Positions 1-8,052 of a stretch of DNA of 64,000 nucleotides are shown here, piece after piece; position 1 is the stretch's first letter, and each line of letters begins with the position of its first letter. The notes under the pieces were generated by a model. It saw only the letters and a program-made list of their open reading frames with translations. It did no database searches and was not told where the DNA came from. A program made the position numbers and the translations under genes. The DNA is from Vibrio hippocampi (GTDB taxonomy: Bacteria > Pseudomonadota > Gammaproteobacteria > Enterobacterales > Vibrionaceae): positions 1,302,001 through 1,366,000 of the forward strand of contig NZ_CAKLCM010000003.1 of the NCBI RefSeq assembly GCF_921292975.1. The letters are read 5' to 3'.

Positions 1-1
1 C

Positions 2-622
2 ATTATTGAGGACGATTACGAGAGTGAGATCAATGTCTTGAGCCACGCCAGTCCATCACTAAAGAGTTTGGATAAACATGGGCGTGTTATTTATATCGGC
101 AGTATGTCTAAATCACTGTCTCCGGGATTAAGGCTCGGTTATATGGTCGCGGATACGCCGCTTATACAATCTGCGCGAGCGCTGCGAAGACTGATGTATC
201 GTCACCCCCCAGCGAATAATCAACGCACCTGTGCGCTGTTTATTTCTCTGGGTCACTATGACGCGTACTTAAGAAAACTGCATATTTGCTACCAAGAGCG
301 CTGGTCTGTGATGCGCCAAGCTATCGAGCATTATTTGCCACAGTGTGTCACCACCGAGACTGTTGGCGGCAGTGCGTTTTGGCTCAAATTACCCGATCCC
401 ATTGATTGTGAGCAGTTTGCTCAACAAGCTAAGAATATCGGCGTGCTAGTGGAACCGGGAACGGTCCATTTTTCCCGCTTCAACCTCGATAGCCGTCGCT
501 ATATCCGCTTAGGATATTCCGCTATCGACACCGACAAAATCGAAGCTGGCATAAAAAAGTTGGCTGAGCTATTACCTGAAAATCAAGTGCCTGAATATCA
601 AGTGCCTGAATATCAAGGCTGA
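2..622 (+). CDS. MocR/PdxR-type regulator, C-terminal aminotransferase-like part (5' truncated by window)
   Basis: Only the C-terminal part of an aminotransferase fold-type I domain is present; the frame is open from base 2. It reads EDDYESE, then SMSKSLSPGLRLGY, where the lysine is the expected PLP Schiff-base residue. The EDDY plus SKSLSPGLRLGY combination is typical of MocR-family fusions (GntR-type DNA-binding domain plus aminotransferase domain), so a missing N-terminal HTH is inferred. The last residues come from a 15-bp tandem repeat (PENQV PEYQV PEYQG). The effector and target are not visible; regulation of vitamin B6 metabolism (PdxR) is one possibility only. Confidence 0.8.
   Translation: MIEDDYESEINVLSHASPSLKSLDKHGRVIYIGSMSKSLSPGLRLGYMVADTPLIQSARALRRLMYRHPPANNQRTCALFISLGHYDAYLRKLHICYQERWSVMRQAIEHYLPQCVTTETVGGSAFWLKLPDPIDCEQFAQQAKNIGVLVEPGTVHFSRFNLDSRRYIRLGYSAIDTDKIEAGIKKLAELLPENQVPEYQVPEYQG
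575..617 (+). repeat. 15-bp tandem repeat, 2.9 copies, at the 3' end of the MocR gene
   Basis: Unit cctgaatatcaagtg, in frame, encodes PE(N/Y)QV. The copies run 575-589, 590-604 and 605-617, directly before the stop codon. Confidence 0.85.
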
Positions 623-768
623 ATCCCCTGACACCATAATCAACTTTAACTGGCTCTAATCTCAAGCCCACTAACCTTTTAGACTAAGGCTTAAGTCAGC
701 AAAAGAGGGCGCTTAACCCGACCGCTTTTAATGATTTGGGATCTTGGGTTTTAAAGCGGAGGTGAGCC

Positions 769-1503
769 ATGTTATCCACCCTAGTGATCATTATTACACT
801 CGCGATTGCCGGGTTCATTCGCGGCTATACCGGGTTTGGTTTTTCGGCTTTAGTGATCCTCGTGCTTTCTGCGATCTATCCTGTGGCACAAATGGTTCCC
901 GCCGTGCTGCTTGTGGATCTTATTGTGACGCTGCCTTTGGTTGCCTCAAGCTGGAAGCAGACCGACTTTAGCGCCCTATCACCTCTACTTATCACCACCA
1001 TGATAGGTATTCCTTGTGGCTATTGGCTGCTGTTTAATCTACCGGATATCGCCCTTAAATTACTGGTTCCATCCACCGTGTTAGCTCTCGCCATCATCAG
1101 TCGCAGTCATAGCGTGGTATTGATGCGAGTAGCACGCTCACCGTTGCTTTGCGGTTTTATGTCGGGCTGGACAACCAGTGCCGTATCTGCGGGCGGCGCT
1201 CCTGTCGTGATCTATATGCGCTATAGCCAACTCGATATTCACAGCCAAAAAAACAGCCTGATTAGCTATTTTTTCCTCACCACTTGCTTTGCAGTAGGAA
1301 GCAGTTTCGCTATGACTCAGCAGTGGTACTTGTTGCCGGATTACCCACTTCTCTATACCGTTATCGCCGGCATTGCGGTACTGATAGGTAAGGCTTGCTA
1401 CCAATATCGCAGCCTGCCGAGTTTGCATCACGCAGCCTACTATTTACTACTGATTTTATCGGTCATTTCAATGAGCCGAGTTATTTGGACACTTTTCTCT
1501 TAA
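769..1503 (+). CDS. TSUP (TauE/SafE) family inner-membrane permease
   Basis: A 244-residue, very hydrophobic protein with about seven to eight predicted membrane segments. The N-terminal AGFIRGYTGFGFSAL stretch matches the glycine-rich first repeat of the sulfite exporter TauE/SafE (TSUP) family, and a second repeat carries GFMSGWTTSAVSAGG. The family moves anions such as sulfite or sulfonate-related organic acids; the substrate here is not determined. The start is supported by GCGGAGG about 8 bases upstream. The SDR gene follows 10 bases later, so both are probably co-transcribed. Confidence 0.8.
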   Translation: MLSTLVIIITLAIAGFIRGYTGFGFSALVILVLSAIYPVAQMVPAVLLVDLIVTLPLVASSWKQTDFSALSPLLITTMIGIPCGYWLLFNLPDIALKLLVPSTVLALAIISRSHSVVLMRVARSPLLCGFMSGWTTSAVSAGGAPVVIYMRYSQLDIHSQKNSLISYFFLTTCFAVGSSFAMTQQWYLLPDYPLLYTVIAGIAVLIGKACYQYRSLPSLHHAAYYLLLILSVISMSRVIWTLFS

Positions 1504-1513
1504 GGACAAGATT

Positions 1514-2281
1514 ATGATGACTTCAAGACTTCCCACTGTATTGATTACTGGCGCCACTTCCGGTTTTGGACGCGCCGCCGCGAGACGATTTGGCGAAATG
1601 GGATACGCGTTGATATTAACTGGTCGTCGACAAGAACGTCTGGCTGAGCTCGCGGATGAACTCAGCCAACACTGCGCTGTGTATACTTATAGCCTTGATG
1701 TCAGAGATAGCGAAGCGGTGGTCGACATGGTGCAACAACTGCCGCAAGAATTTCGTAATATCGAAATACTGATTAACAATGCTGGGCTCGCTTTAGGTGC
1801 GGGTGTCGCTCATCAATCATCACTGGATGATTGGCATACCATGATAAACACCAACATCACCGGATTGGTCAATGTGACCCACAGTCTGTTGCCTATTCTG
1901 CTTGAGCAGCCTAAATCCACCATTATTAACCTAGCAAGCATCGCTTCAAACTGGTGCTACCCAGGCGCGCATGTCTATGGAGCCAGTAAGGCTTTCGTCG
2001 CACAGTTTTCTCGTAACCTGCGCAGCGATTATGCAGGCACACCTTTACGAATCACCAGTTTAGAACCAGGGCTGTCAGAGAGTGAATTTAGTTTGGTGCG
2101 TTTTGGTGGCGATCAAGACAAATACAATCAGATCTACAATGGCACTAATCCTCTGCAACCCGAAGACATTGCCGATATTATGCTGTGGATTGCCGAACAA
2201 CCTAGTCATATTAATATCAACAGCATTGAAGTCATGCCTACCAGTCAGGCATGGGATAACTTTAAGGTGGTTAAAAGCTAG
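1514..2281 (+). CDS. SDR-family NAD(P)-dependent oxidoreductase (YdfG-like)
   Basis: A 255-residue classical short-chain dehydrogenase. The cofactor motif TGATSGFG is at residues 12-19, NNAG at 88-91, the catalytic serine near 142 and YGASK at 155-159 (Y155, K159). The arginines at 38-39 after the second strand suggest NADP preference. Overall it resembles YdfG-type 3-hydroxy acid/serine dehydrogenases, but the substrate is inferred only from family resemblance. AAGGA lies 7 bases before the ATG. Its close spacing to the TSUP gene suggests a permease-oxidoreductase pair. Confidence 0.8.
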   Translation: MMTSRLPTVLITGATSGFGRAAARRFGEMGYALILTGRRQERLAELADELSQHCAVYTYSLDVRDSEAVVDMVQQLPQEFRNIEILINNAGLALGAGVAHQSSLDDWHTMINTNITGLVNVTHSLLPILLEQPKSTIINLASIASNWCYPGAHVYGASKAFVAQFSRNLRSDYAGTPLRITSLEPGLSESEFSLVRFGGDQDKYNQIYNGTNPLQPEDIADIMLWIAEQPSHININSIEVMPTSQAWDNFKVVKS

Positions 2282-2282
2282 A

Positions 2283-2389
2283 CGCTCAAAACTGAGCGGT
2301 CAAAATCCGCACAGTTAAAAAACAAGCCATCAAGAGTTGAAGTGATGGTTTCTGCGACCTTTAGATGATGTTATCAAGCTAAAGGTCGC
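2283..2389. other. Intergenic inverted repeats after the SDR gene
   Basis: CGCTCA (2283-2288) pairs with TGAGCG (2293-2298), and an 11-bp perfect arm GCGACCTTTAG (2354-2364) pairs with CTAAAGGTCGC (2379-2389) across 14 bases. Neither is followed by a T-run, so terminator function is uncertain. Confidence 0.5.
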
Positions 2390-2572
2390 GAGTCAGACCA
2401 AGAGATCTCACCACAACAAACAGCGACTAAATATCTGTTTTCTCTATGCTTGCCACTGTTAAAACTGAGTTAAACACTGTCAAAACATGACCGCCTTCAT
2501 AGACAGCTAAATATTTATGCAATTTAGCGCAGTAAAAACTGTCACCCATCTCGCAAAATGAAAATGTGCCAA

Positions 2573-2623
2573 TTGACTGAATAATTTTGGTTAAAATATA
2601 GTCCTCGCTGAGGAATGGTCCTC
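2573..2623 (+). promoter_or_regulatory. Candidate promoter and hairpin upstream of the 26-residue peptide
   Basis: TTGACT (2573-2578) and TATAGT (2597-2602) are 18 bp apart. Immediately after, TCCTC (2602-2606) and GAGGA (2610-2614) form a small dyad, and TCCTC recurs at 2619-2623, which could be an operator or a leader hairpin. Confidence 0.4.
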
Positions 2624-2644
2624 ATTCATTTTTAAGGAAATTAT

Positions 2645-2725
2645 ATGGCTGGCACAATTATTATGTGGCTGTTAATTGCGGTTTGCGTATTAGGTTTTGT
2701 ACAATTAATTAGAAATAAAGATTAA
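2645..2725 (+). CDS. 26-residue single-span membrane peptide
   Basis: The short frame MAGTIIMWLLIAVCVLGFVQ, then LIRNKD, gives one hydrophobic segment (about residues 4-20) followed by a charged C-terminus, the layout of small inner-membrane peptides. AAGGA lies about 8 bases upstream, and a plausible promoter stands at 2573-2602. I do not recognise the family. It stands alone between an SDR gene and the opposite-strand yjjG, so no partner is suggested by position. Confidence 0.55.
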   Translation: MAGTIIMWLLIAVCVLGFVQLIRNKD

Positions 2726-2844
2726 CCTGAGCAATAGCCAAGGCGACAGTCCAAACCCAATCGCTTGGACTGTCTCCTACCATGATTTGTTGTGAAAGTA
2801 GCGAAGATTTTTATCGGTTCGATAACCCTGAATCACCTCAAAAG

Positions 2845-3519
2845 CTAGGCCAATAAAATGCGCTGTAATTGCTGCAACGAGCTCACTTCATAACTTGGCG
2901 CAATCCCCTCTGGTCGTTGCGCAGCCTGAGTATTAAGCCAGCAAGTATCAATGCCAAAATTCATACCTCCCAGAACATCTGAATGCGGGTTATCCCCCAC
3001 CATCAGAACGGTCGATTTACACGGATTTCCCATCAATTGATGGGCGTGTGCAAAAATACCGCCGTCCGGCTTAGCGACACCCACCTCTTCGGAAATCACG
3101 ACATATTCAAAGTAGTCACTCATGCCGGTTCGATCTAAGCGAATTTGTTGAAGTTCGGTAAAACCGTTGGTAATAATACCCAGTTTTGCCTGTCCCGTTA
3201 GCGCCTCAATTAACTCACTAGCACCCGGTAACAGGGTGCAGATATCCGCCATTGCCTCTAGAAAAGCACTATTGAGCGCTTTTGGCGTCACATTCAACTT
3301 GTCTGCCCAACCCTGAAAGCGTGTGACCTTGAGCTGTTCTGCGCTGATCTTTCCATCTTGATAATCGACCCAAAGCGGCTTATTGACCAATTGGTAGTCT
3401 GCGTACTGTTTCTCGGTAAAGTCGATACCAAAACGTTTGAACATCACCTGCATGCCTCGGAATGCGTCAAAGTGAAACAGGGTCTCATCTGCATCAAATA
3501 GTATCCAATCGTATTTCAT
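2845..3519 (-). CDS. yjjG: HAD-superfamily nucleotidase YjjG (pyrimidine 5'-nucleotidase)
   Basis: A 224-residue HAD phosphatase. Motif I FDADET places the nucleophile at D9 and the acid/base at D11; motif II is the ITNG stretch near 117, and motif III/IV are the KPDGGIF lysine and the GDNPHSD aspartates. The length and the YDWILFDADETLFHFDA opening match YjjG/HAD-IA nucleotidases, which dephosphorylate non-canonical nucleoside monophosphates and protect against mutagenic analogues. It is monocistronic and convergent with the region to its left. Confidence 0.85.
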   Translation of the reverse strand: MKYDWILFDADETLFHFDAFRGMQVMFKRFGIDFTEKQYADYQLVNKPLWVDYQDGKISAEQLKVTRFQGWADKLNVTPKALNSAFLEAMADICTLLPGASELIEALTGQAKLGIITNGFTELQQIRLDRTGMSDYFEYVVISEEVGVAKPDGGIFAHAHQLMGNPCKSTVLMVGDNPHSDVLGGMNFGIDTCWLNTQAAQRPEGIAPSYEVSSLQQLQRILLA

Positions 3520-3663
3520 CGTTATTCAGCCATTAATTAAAACGGCACGATTGTAGCCTTAATAACTGACTGCACGCCAATGTTAATGAGCTTCATGACG
3601 GTAAAATTCGATTTTTTCTTTAATTAACCACACGCTAAGTCCCCAATCGGCACCAACTTAATG

Positions 3664-3730
3664 TATGCATAAGATGCATAGTTTAATTCACATTATTTCA
3701 TTTGAGTCATGCTATGGGTGTCATTACACT
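3664..3730 (+). promoter_or_regulatory. Palindromic operator-like site and promoter before the His-rich peptide
   Basis: TATGCAT (3664-3670) and ATGCATA (3674-3680) form a perfect dyad with a 3-base spacer. TTGAGT (3702-3707) and TACACT (3725-3730) form a 17-bp spaced promoter. The arrangement would suit a regulator acting just upstream of -35. Confidence 0.4.
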
Positions 3731-3765
3731 GCGCGCTCTTTTAAAACTAATTCAAAGTGATACCG

Positions 3766-3954
3766 ATGTTTTCACAGAGTTTATCAGCACAACTGATGCG
3801 GATGGTTTTACTGCTCGCTCTCAGTTTGGTTGTCGTTCATCACTCACCTAAGCTACTGAATTTACTAGCACAGCAGGCGGTTGACGCGGGCTGTCACCAA
3901 ACCAGTAGCTTGGACACGATGCATCACCACCACGAACACCATCAGCACCATTAA
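3766..3954 (+). CDS. His-rich small membrane/exported protein
   Basis: About 62 residues starting MFSQSLSAQLMRMVLLLALS; an upstream ATG at 3757 is also possible. One hydrophobic segment is followed by a polar part and a C-terminus with a run of histidines (HHHHEHHQHH), a likely metal-binding tail. The MFS gene begins 14 bases after the stop, so the two are probably co-transcribed. I cannot name the family. A role in sensing or chaperoning a divalent metal is inferred from the histidines alone. Confidence 0.5.
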   Translation: MFSQSLSAQLMRMVLLLALSLVVVHHSPKLLNLLAQQAVDAGCHQTSSLDTMHHHHEHHQHH

Positions 3955-3968
3955 GGTAACCTTTTTAT

Positions 3969-5171
3969 ATGAGCATTTTTCGTTTTCCAGCTTTAGTTTG
4001 GTTGGGTATCGGTATTTTGATTGTCAGTCTGGGCATTCGTCAGTCTTTTGGTATTTTTATGATGCCAATTTCTGAACACTTCCAGACAGGTCGCGAGTTT
4101 TTTAGCTTCGCTATCGCGTTGCAGAACCTCCTATTTGGCGTATTCCAGCCTTTTGTCGGCATGGCGGCTGATAAATGGGGTTCAAAACGTATCATCGGTG
4201 CTGGCGCATTCGCGTATGCAATGGGCTTATACCTCACCTCCATCACCACCGAAGCCAGTGTGCTGTATTTTTCGCTTGGGGCATTAGTCGGTCTTGGTTT
4301 AAGCGCGACCAGTTATGTGATTATTTTGGGTGCGGTAGCAAAAGTTGTCCCTGCCGAACATGCCGCTAAAGCATTTGGTTTAACCACCGCTGCGGGCTCA
4401 TTTGGTATGTTTGCCATGATTCCAGGCGCACATGCGATGCTGAGCAATATCGGCTGGCAAGGCGCATTGCAAGGCTTTGCGATGCTATGTGCTGTGATGA
4501 TTGCGTTCTCTATGTTTATGAAATCGAACCGTGCAAGCGCATCAAGTGCTCAAGTGGCTGAACCTGAAATGACGCTTAAACAAGCGCTCGCTGAAGCCTT
4601 CCGTCACAAAGGTTACTGGCTCATTCATGCAGGTTTCTTTGTTTGTGGTTTCCACGTGATGTTTATTGCGACCCATTTGCCAAGTTACCTTGCCGATAAA
4701 AACCTGCCAGCCAGCAGCGCGGCACTGGCGCTCGCCTATGTCGGTATTTTTAATATCTTCGGCTCTTATTTTTGGGGTCTGATGGGCGACAAATTTAGCA
4801 AACGCCATGTGATGAGTATGCTCTACCTGATGCGCACAACGGTCATTGCTGGGTTTGTGACGCTACCCGTTACCGAGCATACTGCGGCAATCTTTGGTGG
4901 CGCAATCGGCTTTTGTTGGCTGGGAACCGTACCACTGACTTCAGGCCTAGTCAGACAGATTTTTGGCGCTCGATACCTATCAACGCTCTATGGTTTGGTT
5001 TTCTTTACTCACCAAGTGGGCAGCTTTTTAGGCGCATGGGCAGGCGGTCGTATTTATGATTACTACGGCTCATACGATCCTATTTGGTGGTCAACGATTG
5101 CGTTAGCGTTTCTCGCCGCATTGATTCACTTACCGATTAACGACAAACCGCTGCGCACCGCAATGGCTTAA
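3969..5171 (+). CDS. MFS transporter, 12 TM
   Basis: A 400-residue major facilitator with twelve predicted membrane segments. The first half carries GMAADKWGSKRIIGAG, the conserved loop 2-3 motif (G-x3-D-x2-G-x-R/K), and the second half has the equivalent GLMGDKFSKRHVM. It is related to the oxalate/formate-antiporter and monocarboxylate-type branch of MFS permeases, but the substrate is unknown. The His-rich peptide just upstream suggests the pair acts together. A strong terminator follows at 5198-5225. Confidence 0.8.
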   Translation: MSIFRFPALVWLGIGILIVSLGIRQSFGIFMMPISEHFQTGREFFSFAIALQNLLFGVFQPFVGMAADKWGSKRIIGAGAFAYAMGLYLTSITTEASVLYFSLGALVGLGLSATSYVIILGAVAKVVPAEHAAKAFGLTTAAGSFGMFAMIPGAHAMLSNIGWQGALQGFAMLCAVMIAFSMFMKSNRASASSAQVAEPEMTLKQALAEAFRHKGYWLIHAGFFVCGFHVMFIATHLPSYLADKNLPASSAALALAYVGIFNIFGSYFWGLMGDKFSKRHVMSMLYLMRTTVIAGFVTLPVTEHTAAIFGGAIGFCWLGTVPLTSGLVRQIFGARYLSTLYGLVFFTHQVGSFLGAWAGGRIYDYYGSYDPIWWSTIALAFLAALIHLPINDKPLRTAMA

Positions 5172-5197
5172 ACGAACAGTCTTAATCTCTTTTGCTA

Positions 5198-5225
5198 CGG
5201 TCCATTTTATGGACCGTTTTTTTTT
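5198..5225 (+). terminator. Rho-independent terminator after the MFS gene
   Basis: CGGTCCAT (5198-5205), loop TTT, ATGGACCG (5209-5216), then nine T. Confidence 0.9.
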
Positions 5226-5352
5226 GCAAAAAATTCATGTCATTAAAAGTTAAATGAAATTGAAGGGATGACTCGCTGAATTATTGGCTGTGCCATAGAG
5301 CAGAAGTGGGGGGCTTTAAAGATCATGCTTTTTATTGTGCCTGCTTTTATTG

Positions 5353-5380
5353 TGCCTGTCCTGATTTCCCGGATTTCCCG
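5353..5380 (+). repeat. Dispersed direct repeat, copy 1
   Basis: This 28-base block begins TGCCTGTCCTGATTTCC and matches 6116-6142 with about four differences; a 12-base partial copy is at 6091-6102. Two near-copies of tgcttttattgtgcc precede it. The copies bracket the VOC gene and the pseudogene. Confidence 0.7.
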
Positions 5381-5388
5381 ATCCTGAA

Positions 5389-5414
5389 GAGTCCTGTTAA
5401 GCAATTTGTTATGT
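5389..5414 (-). other. attC-like half site downstream of the FosA-like remnant
   Basis: Read on the minus strand, the bases after the pseudogene stop are ACATAACAAATTGCTTAACAGG plus ACTC, which resembles the opening of Vibrio superintegron attC repeats. The matching right half is missing; the dispersed repeat takes its place. Identification rests on recall of attC patterns and is tentative. Confidence 0.4.
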
Positions 5415-5554
5415 TTAAAGCCATACGAGTCCACTATATGGCTTAGTTTTTAGGGATTCTAACCTGCTTTCAAGAGAACCTGAGTGTATCTCTAATTTAT
5501 GACCATCAGGATCTAAGATATAGAGCGACTGTCCTTCACTTTTGAATTGTTTTA
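5415..5554 (-). pseudogene. Truncated FosA-like (fosfomycin thiol transferase family) C-terminal remnant
   Basis: The minus strand reads SEGQSLYILDPDGHKLEIHS and on to SGSLESRLESLKTKPYSG, ending LVWL and a stop at 5415-5417. That is the conserved C-terminus of FosA-type VOC metalloenzymes (LDPDGHKLE with the metal-ligand glutamate, then the SRL-PY-G tail). The N-terminal three quarters are missing: the frame runs back into the 3' end of the intact VOC gene at 5555. It cannot make a functional enzyme. It is most simply the leftover of a cassette gene truncated by recombination. Confidence 0.75.
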
Positions 5555-5950
5555 TTAGTTGCTGAAGTATTGTTTGAACTCACCGCTTGGCTCTCGATCA
5601 GAGTAAACATAGACAAAGTTACCGATTGGGTCTACGACAGAAAATCCTCGGTCACCCCATGGATGATCTTCAAGCGGCATGGCAATTTGCAACCCAGCTT
5701 TAGTGAGACGGGAATATTCAGCATCTACATCATCAACGTTGAAATTTAGCATCACGCCATTACCATCAAAAACAGGCATATTTTCTTGTGGTTGAATAAA
5801 GCAAATCTCAGAACCATCTTGATCAATTTTCAACATGACATACCAACCACAATCAAAAACTGTTTTTGCTGCAAAATACTTTATGTAGTACTCACGGCAA
5901 GAATCCACTTCAGTGGTACAAAAACAGGTAGATAACTTTTTCGTTTTCAT
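5555..5950 (-). CDS. VOC-family (glyoxalase/bleomycin-resistance fold) protein
   Basis: A 131-residue protein with one vicinal-oxygen-chelate domain: paired beta-alpha-beta-beta-beta modules, with DDVDAEYSRL and the C-terminal GFSVVDPIGNFVYVYSD strand typical of the family. VOC proteins bind a metal and act on thiol adducts or sequester drugs; nothing here fixes the substrate. It is a lone gene with its stop abutting the FosA-like remnant, and both lie between two copies of a dispersed repeat. This suggests acquisition as a cassette or through recombination. Confidence 0.75.
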   Translation of the reverse strand: MKTKKLSTCFCTTEVDSCREYYIKYFAAKTVFDCGWYVMLKIDQDGSEICFIQPQENMPVFDGNGVMLNFNVDDVDAEYSRLTKAGLQIAMPLEDHPWGDRGFSVVDPIGNFVYVYSDREPSGEFKQYFSN

Positions 5951-6090
5951 ATGATTTCCTTATTCGTAGAACACTAAATTGAACGGCTAAAATTCTTAAT
6001 AACAGGTAGGCTCGTTTTTCTGCCTGCGCAACTTTCAACCAACCTATCATAAACCTCTAAAAAGTAATGTATAAAAGTTGCTTTTTGCTA

Positions 6091-6142
6091 TGCCTGTCCC
6101 GACTGACGCTAACGATGCCTGTCCCGATTTCCGCGATTTCCG
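6091..6142 (+). repeat. Dispersed direct repeat, copies 2 and 3
   Basis: TGCCTGTCCCGA occurs at 6091-6102. A longer copy starting TGCCTGTCCCGATTTCC is at 6116-6142 and matches 5353-5380. Confidence 0.7.
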
Positions 6143-6158
6143 TATGGAAAGGGGCTGA

Positions 6159-7121
6159 CTATATTGCTCTGTGTTGATGGTTCAGTTCAACATCCCAGTA
6201 GCATGAGTTGTTACCACTTGTGCTACTGAATTTCTCTGTTAAAAAATCAATCACTACCCTTACTTTTGCCGCAAGGTTATCAGTTTCAAGATAAAGCGCA
6301 CTGATCGATTGCTGCTCTAAACTGGTCGAAACTTGATAGTCGTCCAGTAAAGCGACCAACTTACCGCTCTTCAATTCTTCCCCAATCAACCAAGTAGGAA
6401 AGACCACAATCCCGCTTCCACCCACCGCACTCGCCACTAAGGTTTCCGCATTGTTACTGTAGAGTGAGCCAGAAACCTCATACGGTTCTAATTTCTCCTT
6501 ACCGATAAACCAGCGCTGCAATCCATTGGTTCCTTTAAACACGAGACAGTTATGTTGTTCCAGTTCTTCCGGTTTACCGGGAATACTGTAGGACTTTAGG
6601 TAACTTGGACTTGCCGCCATTACATAGCGCTGCTTGGCAAAACGTTTCATTCTCAGGGAAGAATCTTGCGGAACACCAATGCGGATCATCAAATCAATCG
6701 ACTCTGCGGCGGGATCGACAAAGGCGTCAGTCTGCTGAATCTCAACCTTGAGAAGTGGATAACGTTCTAATAATTCTGGTAGATAGGGGGCGATGTGAAG
6801 TCGCCCAAAGGCAACGGGGGCACTGATTTTTACGGTACCGCGAGGGGTATTCGCTCGTTGTTCGATGTGCTCAACGACACGTTCATACTGATTGATGATG
6901 TCGGTACAATGCTTATTGAATGCCACACCTTCGTCAGTCAGTGAGATCGAACGGGTATGACGATGCAACAGTTTAGTTCCGACTTTTTCTTCTAGCTGCG
7001 CCATTTTACGAGAGACCGAAGATGGCGTCATATCCTGCCGACGTGCCACTTCAGAAAAGTTGCCAAACTGAGTGGTCATCAAGAACAGTTTTATTTCCAA
7101 TAAAGACACATCGTAATTCAC
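6159..7121 (-). CDS. LysR-family transcriptional regulator
   Basis: A 320-residue LTTR. The winged HTH occupies residues 1-65 (FGNFSEVARRQDMTPSSVSRK is the recognition helix region, followed by LLHRHTRSISLTDEG), and the LysR-substrate domain runs from about 90 to 300. The sequence style is of the CrgA-like subgroup. The GTG start at 7121 is supported by GGAGA 8 bases before it. It lies downstream of the CMD-VOC-DUF606-HapK operon on the same strand, separated by a terminator, and is the natural candidate regulator of that operon. Confidence 0.85.
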   Translation of the reverse strand: MNYDVSLLEIKLFLMTTQFGNFSEVARRQDMTPSSVSRKMAQLEEKVGTKLLHRHTRSISLTDEGVAFNKHCTDIINQYERVVEHIEQRANTPRGTVKISAPVAFGRLHIAPYLPELLERYPLLKVEIQQTDAFVDPAAESIDLMIRIGVPQDSSLRMKRFAKQRYVMAASPSYLKSYSIPGKPEELEQHNCLVFKGTNGLQRWFIGKEKLEPYEVSGSLYSNNAETLVASAVGGSGIVVFPTWLIGEELKSGKLVALLDDYQVSTSLEQQSISALYLETDNLAAKVRVVIDFLTEKFSSTSGNNSCYWDVELNHQHRAI

Positions 7122-7178
7122 AAACTTTCTCCTACTCTATTGGGTTTACTGACCTAGCCAAAGATTAAGACTTAAACA

Positions 7179-7210
7179 TAAAAAAAGGCAAGCTATTACT
7201 TAGCTTGCCT
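7179..7210 (-). terminator. Terminator after the HapK-like gene
   Basis: A 10-bp perfect stem (AGGCAAGCTA 7186-7195, TAGCTTGCCT 7201-7210) is followed on the minus strand by a run of T (7179-7186). Confidence 0.9.
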
Positions 7211-7223
7211 GAATGTTAACCGG

Positions 7224-7547
7224 TTATGCGGTGAGAATATTTTCGCTAACGATGAAGTGCGCGTCCTCAGTGAAAGATTGAAATTGCTCAACAATCTTTT
7301 GCATTGCCTCGGTTTGAATATCGCTTAGAAAGGCGTCTTCTGAGTTAATATGAATCACTTCAAAGTAATCCCATGGTGACGACTTATCTTGACCAAACAT
7401 GCTGATGCCTTTAAACACCTCGAACAAAGAAACGCTACTGAGTTTGTTTACCGTTGGTAGATCAGACTCTTTTGCCCAGCGCAGGTAATGGGTTTCGTCC
7501 GTCGTCGATTTTAGATTAAAAAATACAATGAGCGTTTTAGCTGACAT
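7224..7547 (-). CDS. RedY/HapK-like protein
   Basis: A 107-residue cytoplasmic protein of the ferredoxin-like, dimeric alpha-beta barrel type. It opens with a strand (KTLIVFFNLK) and contains YLRWAKESDLPTVNKLSS and a WDYFEVIHI strand. This matches what I know as the REDY-like protein HapK family, named from prodiginine and related pigment pathways. The catalytic role is not established for most members. It is the last gene of a five-gene operon, overlapping the preceding permease gene by 11 bases, with AAGGA 8 bases before its ATG. Confidence 0.7.
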   Translation of the reverse strand: MSAKTLIVFFNLKSTTDETHYLRWAKESDLPTVNKLSSVSLFEVFKGISMFGQDKSSPWDYFEVIHINSEDAFLSDIQTEAMQKIVEQFQSFTEDAHFIVSENILTA

Positions 7548-8052
7548 GTTGTGGTTCCTTGGTAGGGTTAATTATGTTTTCTGTTGCGGCAGATGTTTCT
7601 AGCACGGATTGCGTTTGACCATTTGCGAGGTAAATACAGACCAATGCACACCCAATACACACCATGGCAGCAATACGCCAATAATTGAGTTCAATGGGTG
7701 CATTACCGAGCCAACCTTGAGTATCGATGACTAAGCTCATCATCATCTGACCCAAAATGGTTGCAACCGTGGCAATGGCGACACCGACTTTTGGTACGGC
7801 TGCAACCATCACGATCATATATAGGATGCCAAACAATGCCCCCGCAAGTTGCCACTTAGGCACAGTTAACAGGGTTGAGTCATAACTCGGTTCAAAGAAA
7901 AAAATCAGTAAGCCAGTGATGACCGTGCCCATGCTAAATGTCAGTAAAGAGCTTTCAATTACCCCAACTTTTGCGCCAAGTTGACCGTTAATCGCCGCTT
8001 GAGCGCTCAGCGCCATGCCTGACGCAATGGCAAGTAAAATAATTAACGTCAT
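7537..8052 (-). CDS. DUF606 (YdcZ) DMT-superfamily half transporter
   Basis: A 171-residue hydrophobic protein with about five membrane segments, of the short drug/metabolite-transporter family DUF606/YdcZ. I chose the ATG at 8052 (MTLIILLAIASG) because AGGGGGG lies 6 bases upstream and it makes an ATGA overlap with the stop of the preceding permease gene. The next gene encodes a paralogue of similar size, so the two probably form a heterodimer, as in other split DMT pairs. The substrate is unknown but presumably tied to the CMD/VOC enzymes of the operon. Confidence 0.75.
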   Translation of the reverse strand: MTLIILLAIASGMALSAQAAINGQLGAKVGVIESSLLTFSMGTVITGLLIFFFEPSYDSTLLTVPKWQLAGALFGILYMIVMVAAVPKVGVAIATVATILGQMMMSLVIDTQGWLGNAPIELNYWRIAAMVCIGCALVCIYLANGQTQSVLETSAATENIINPTKEPQHVS

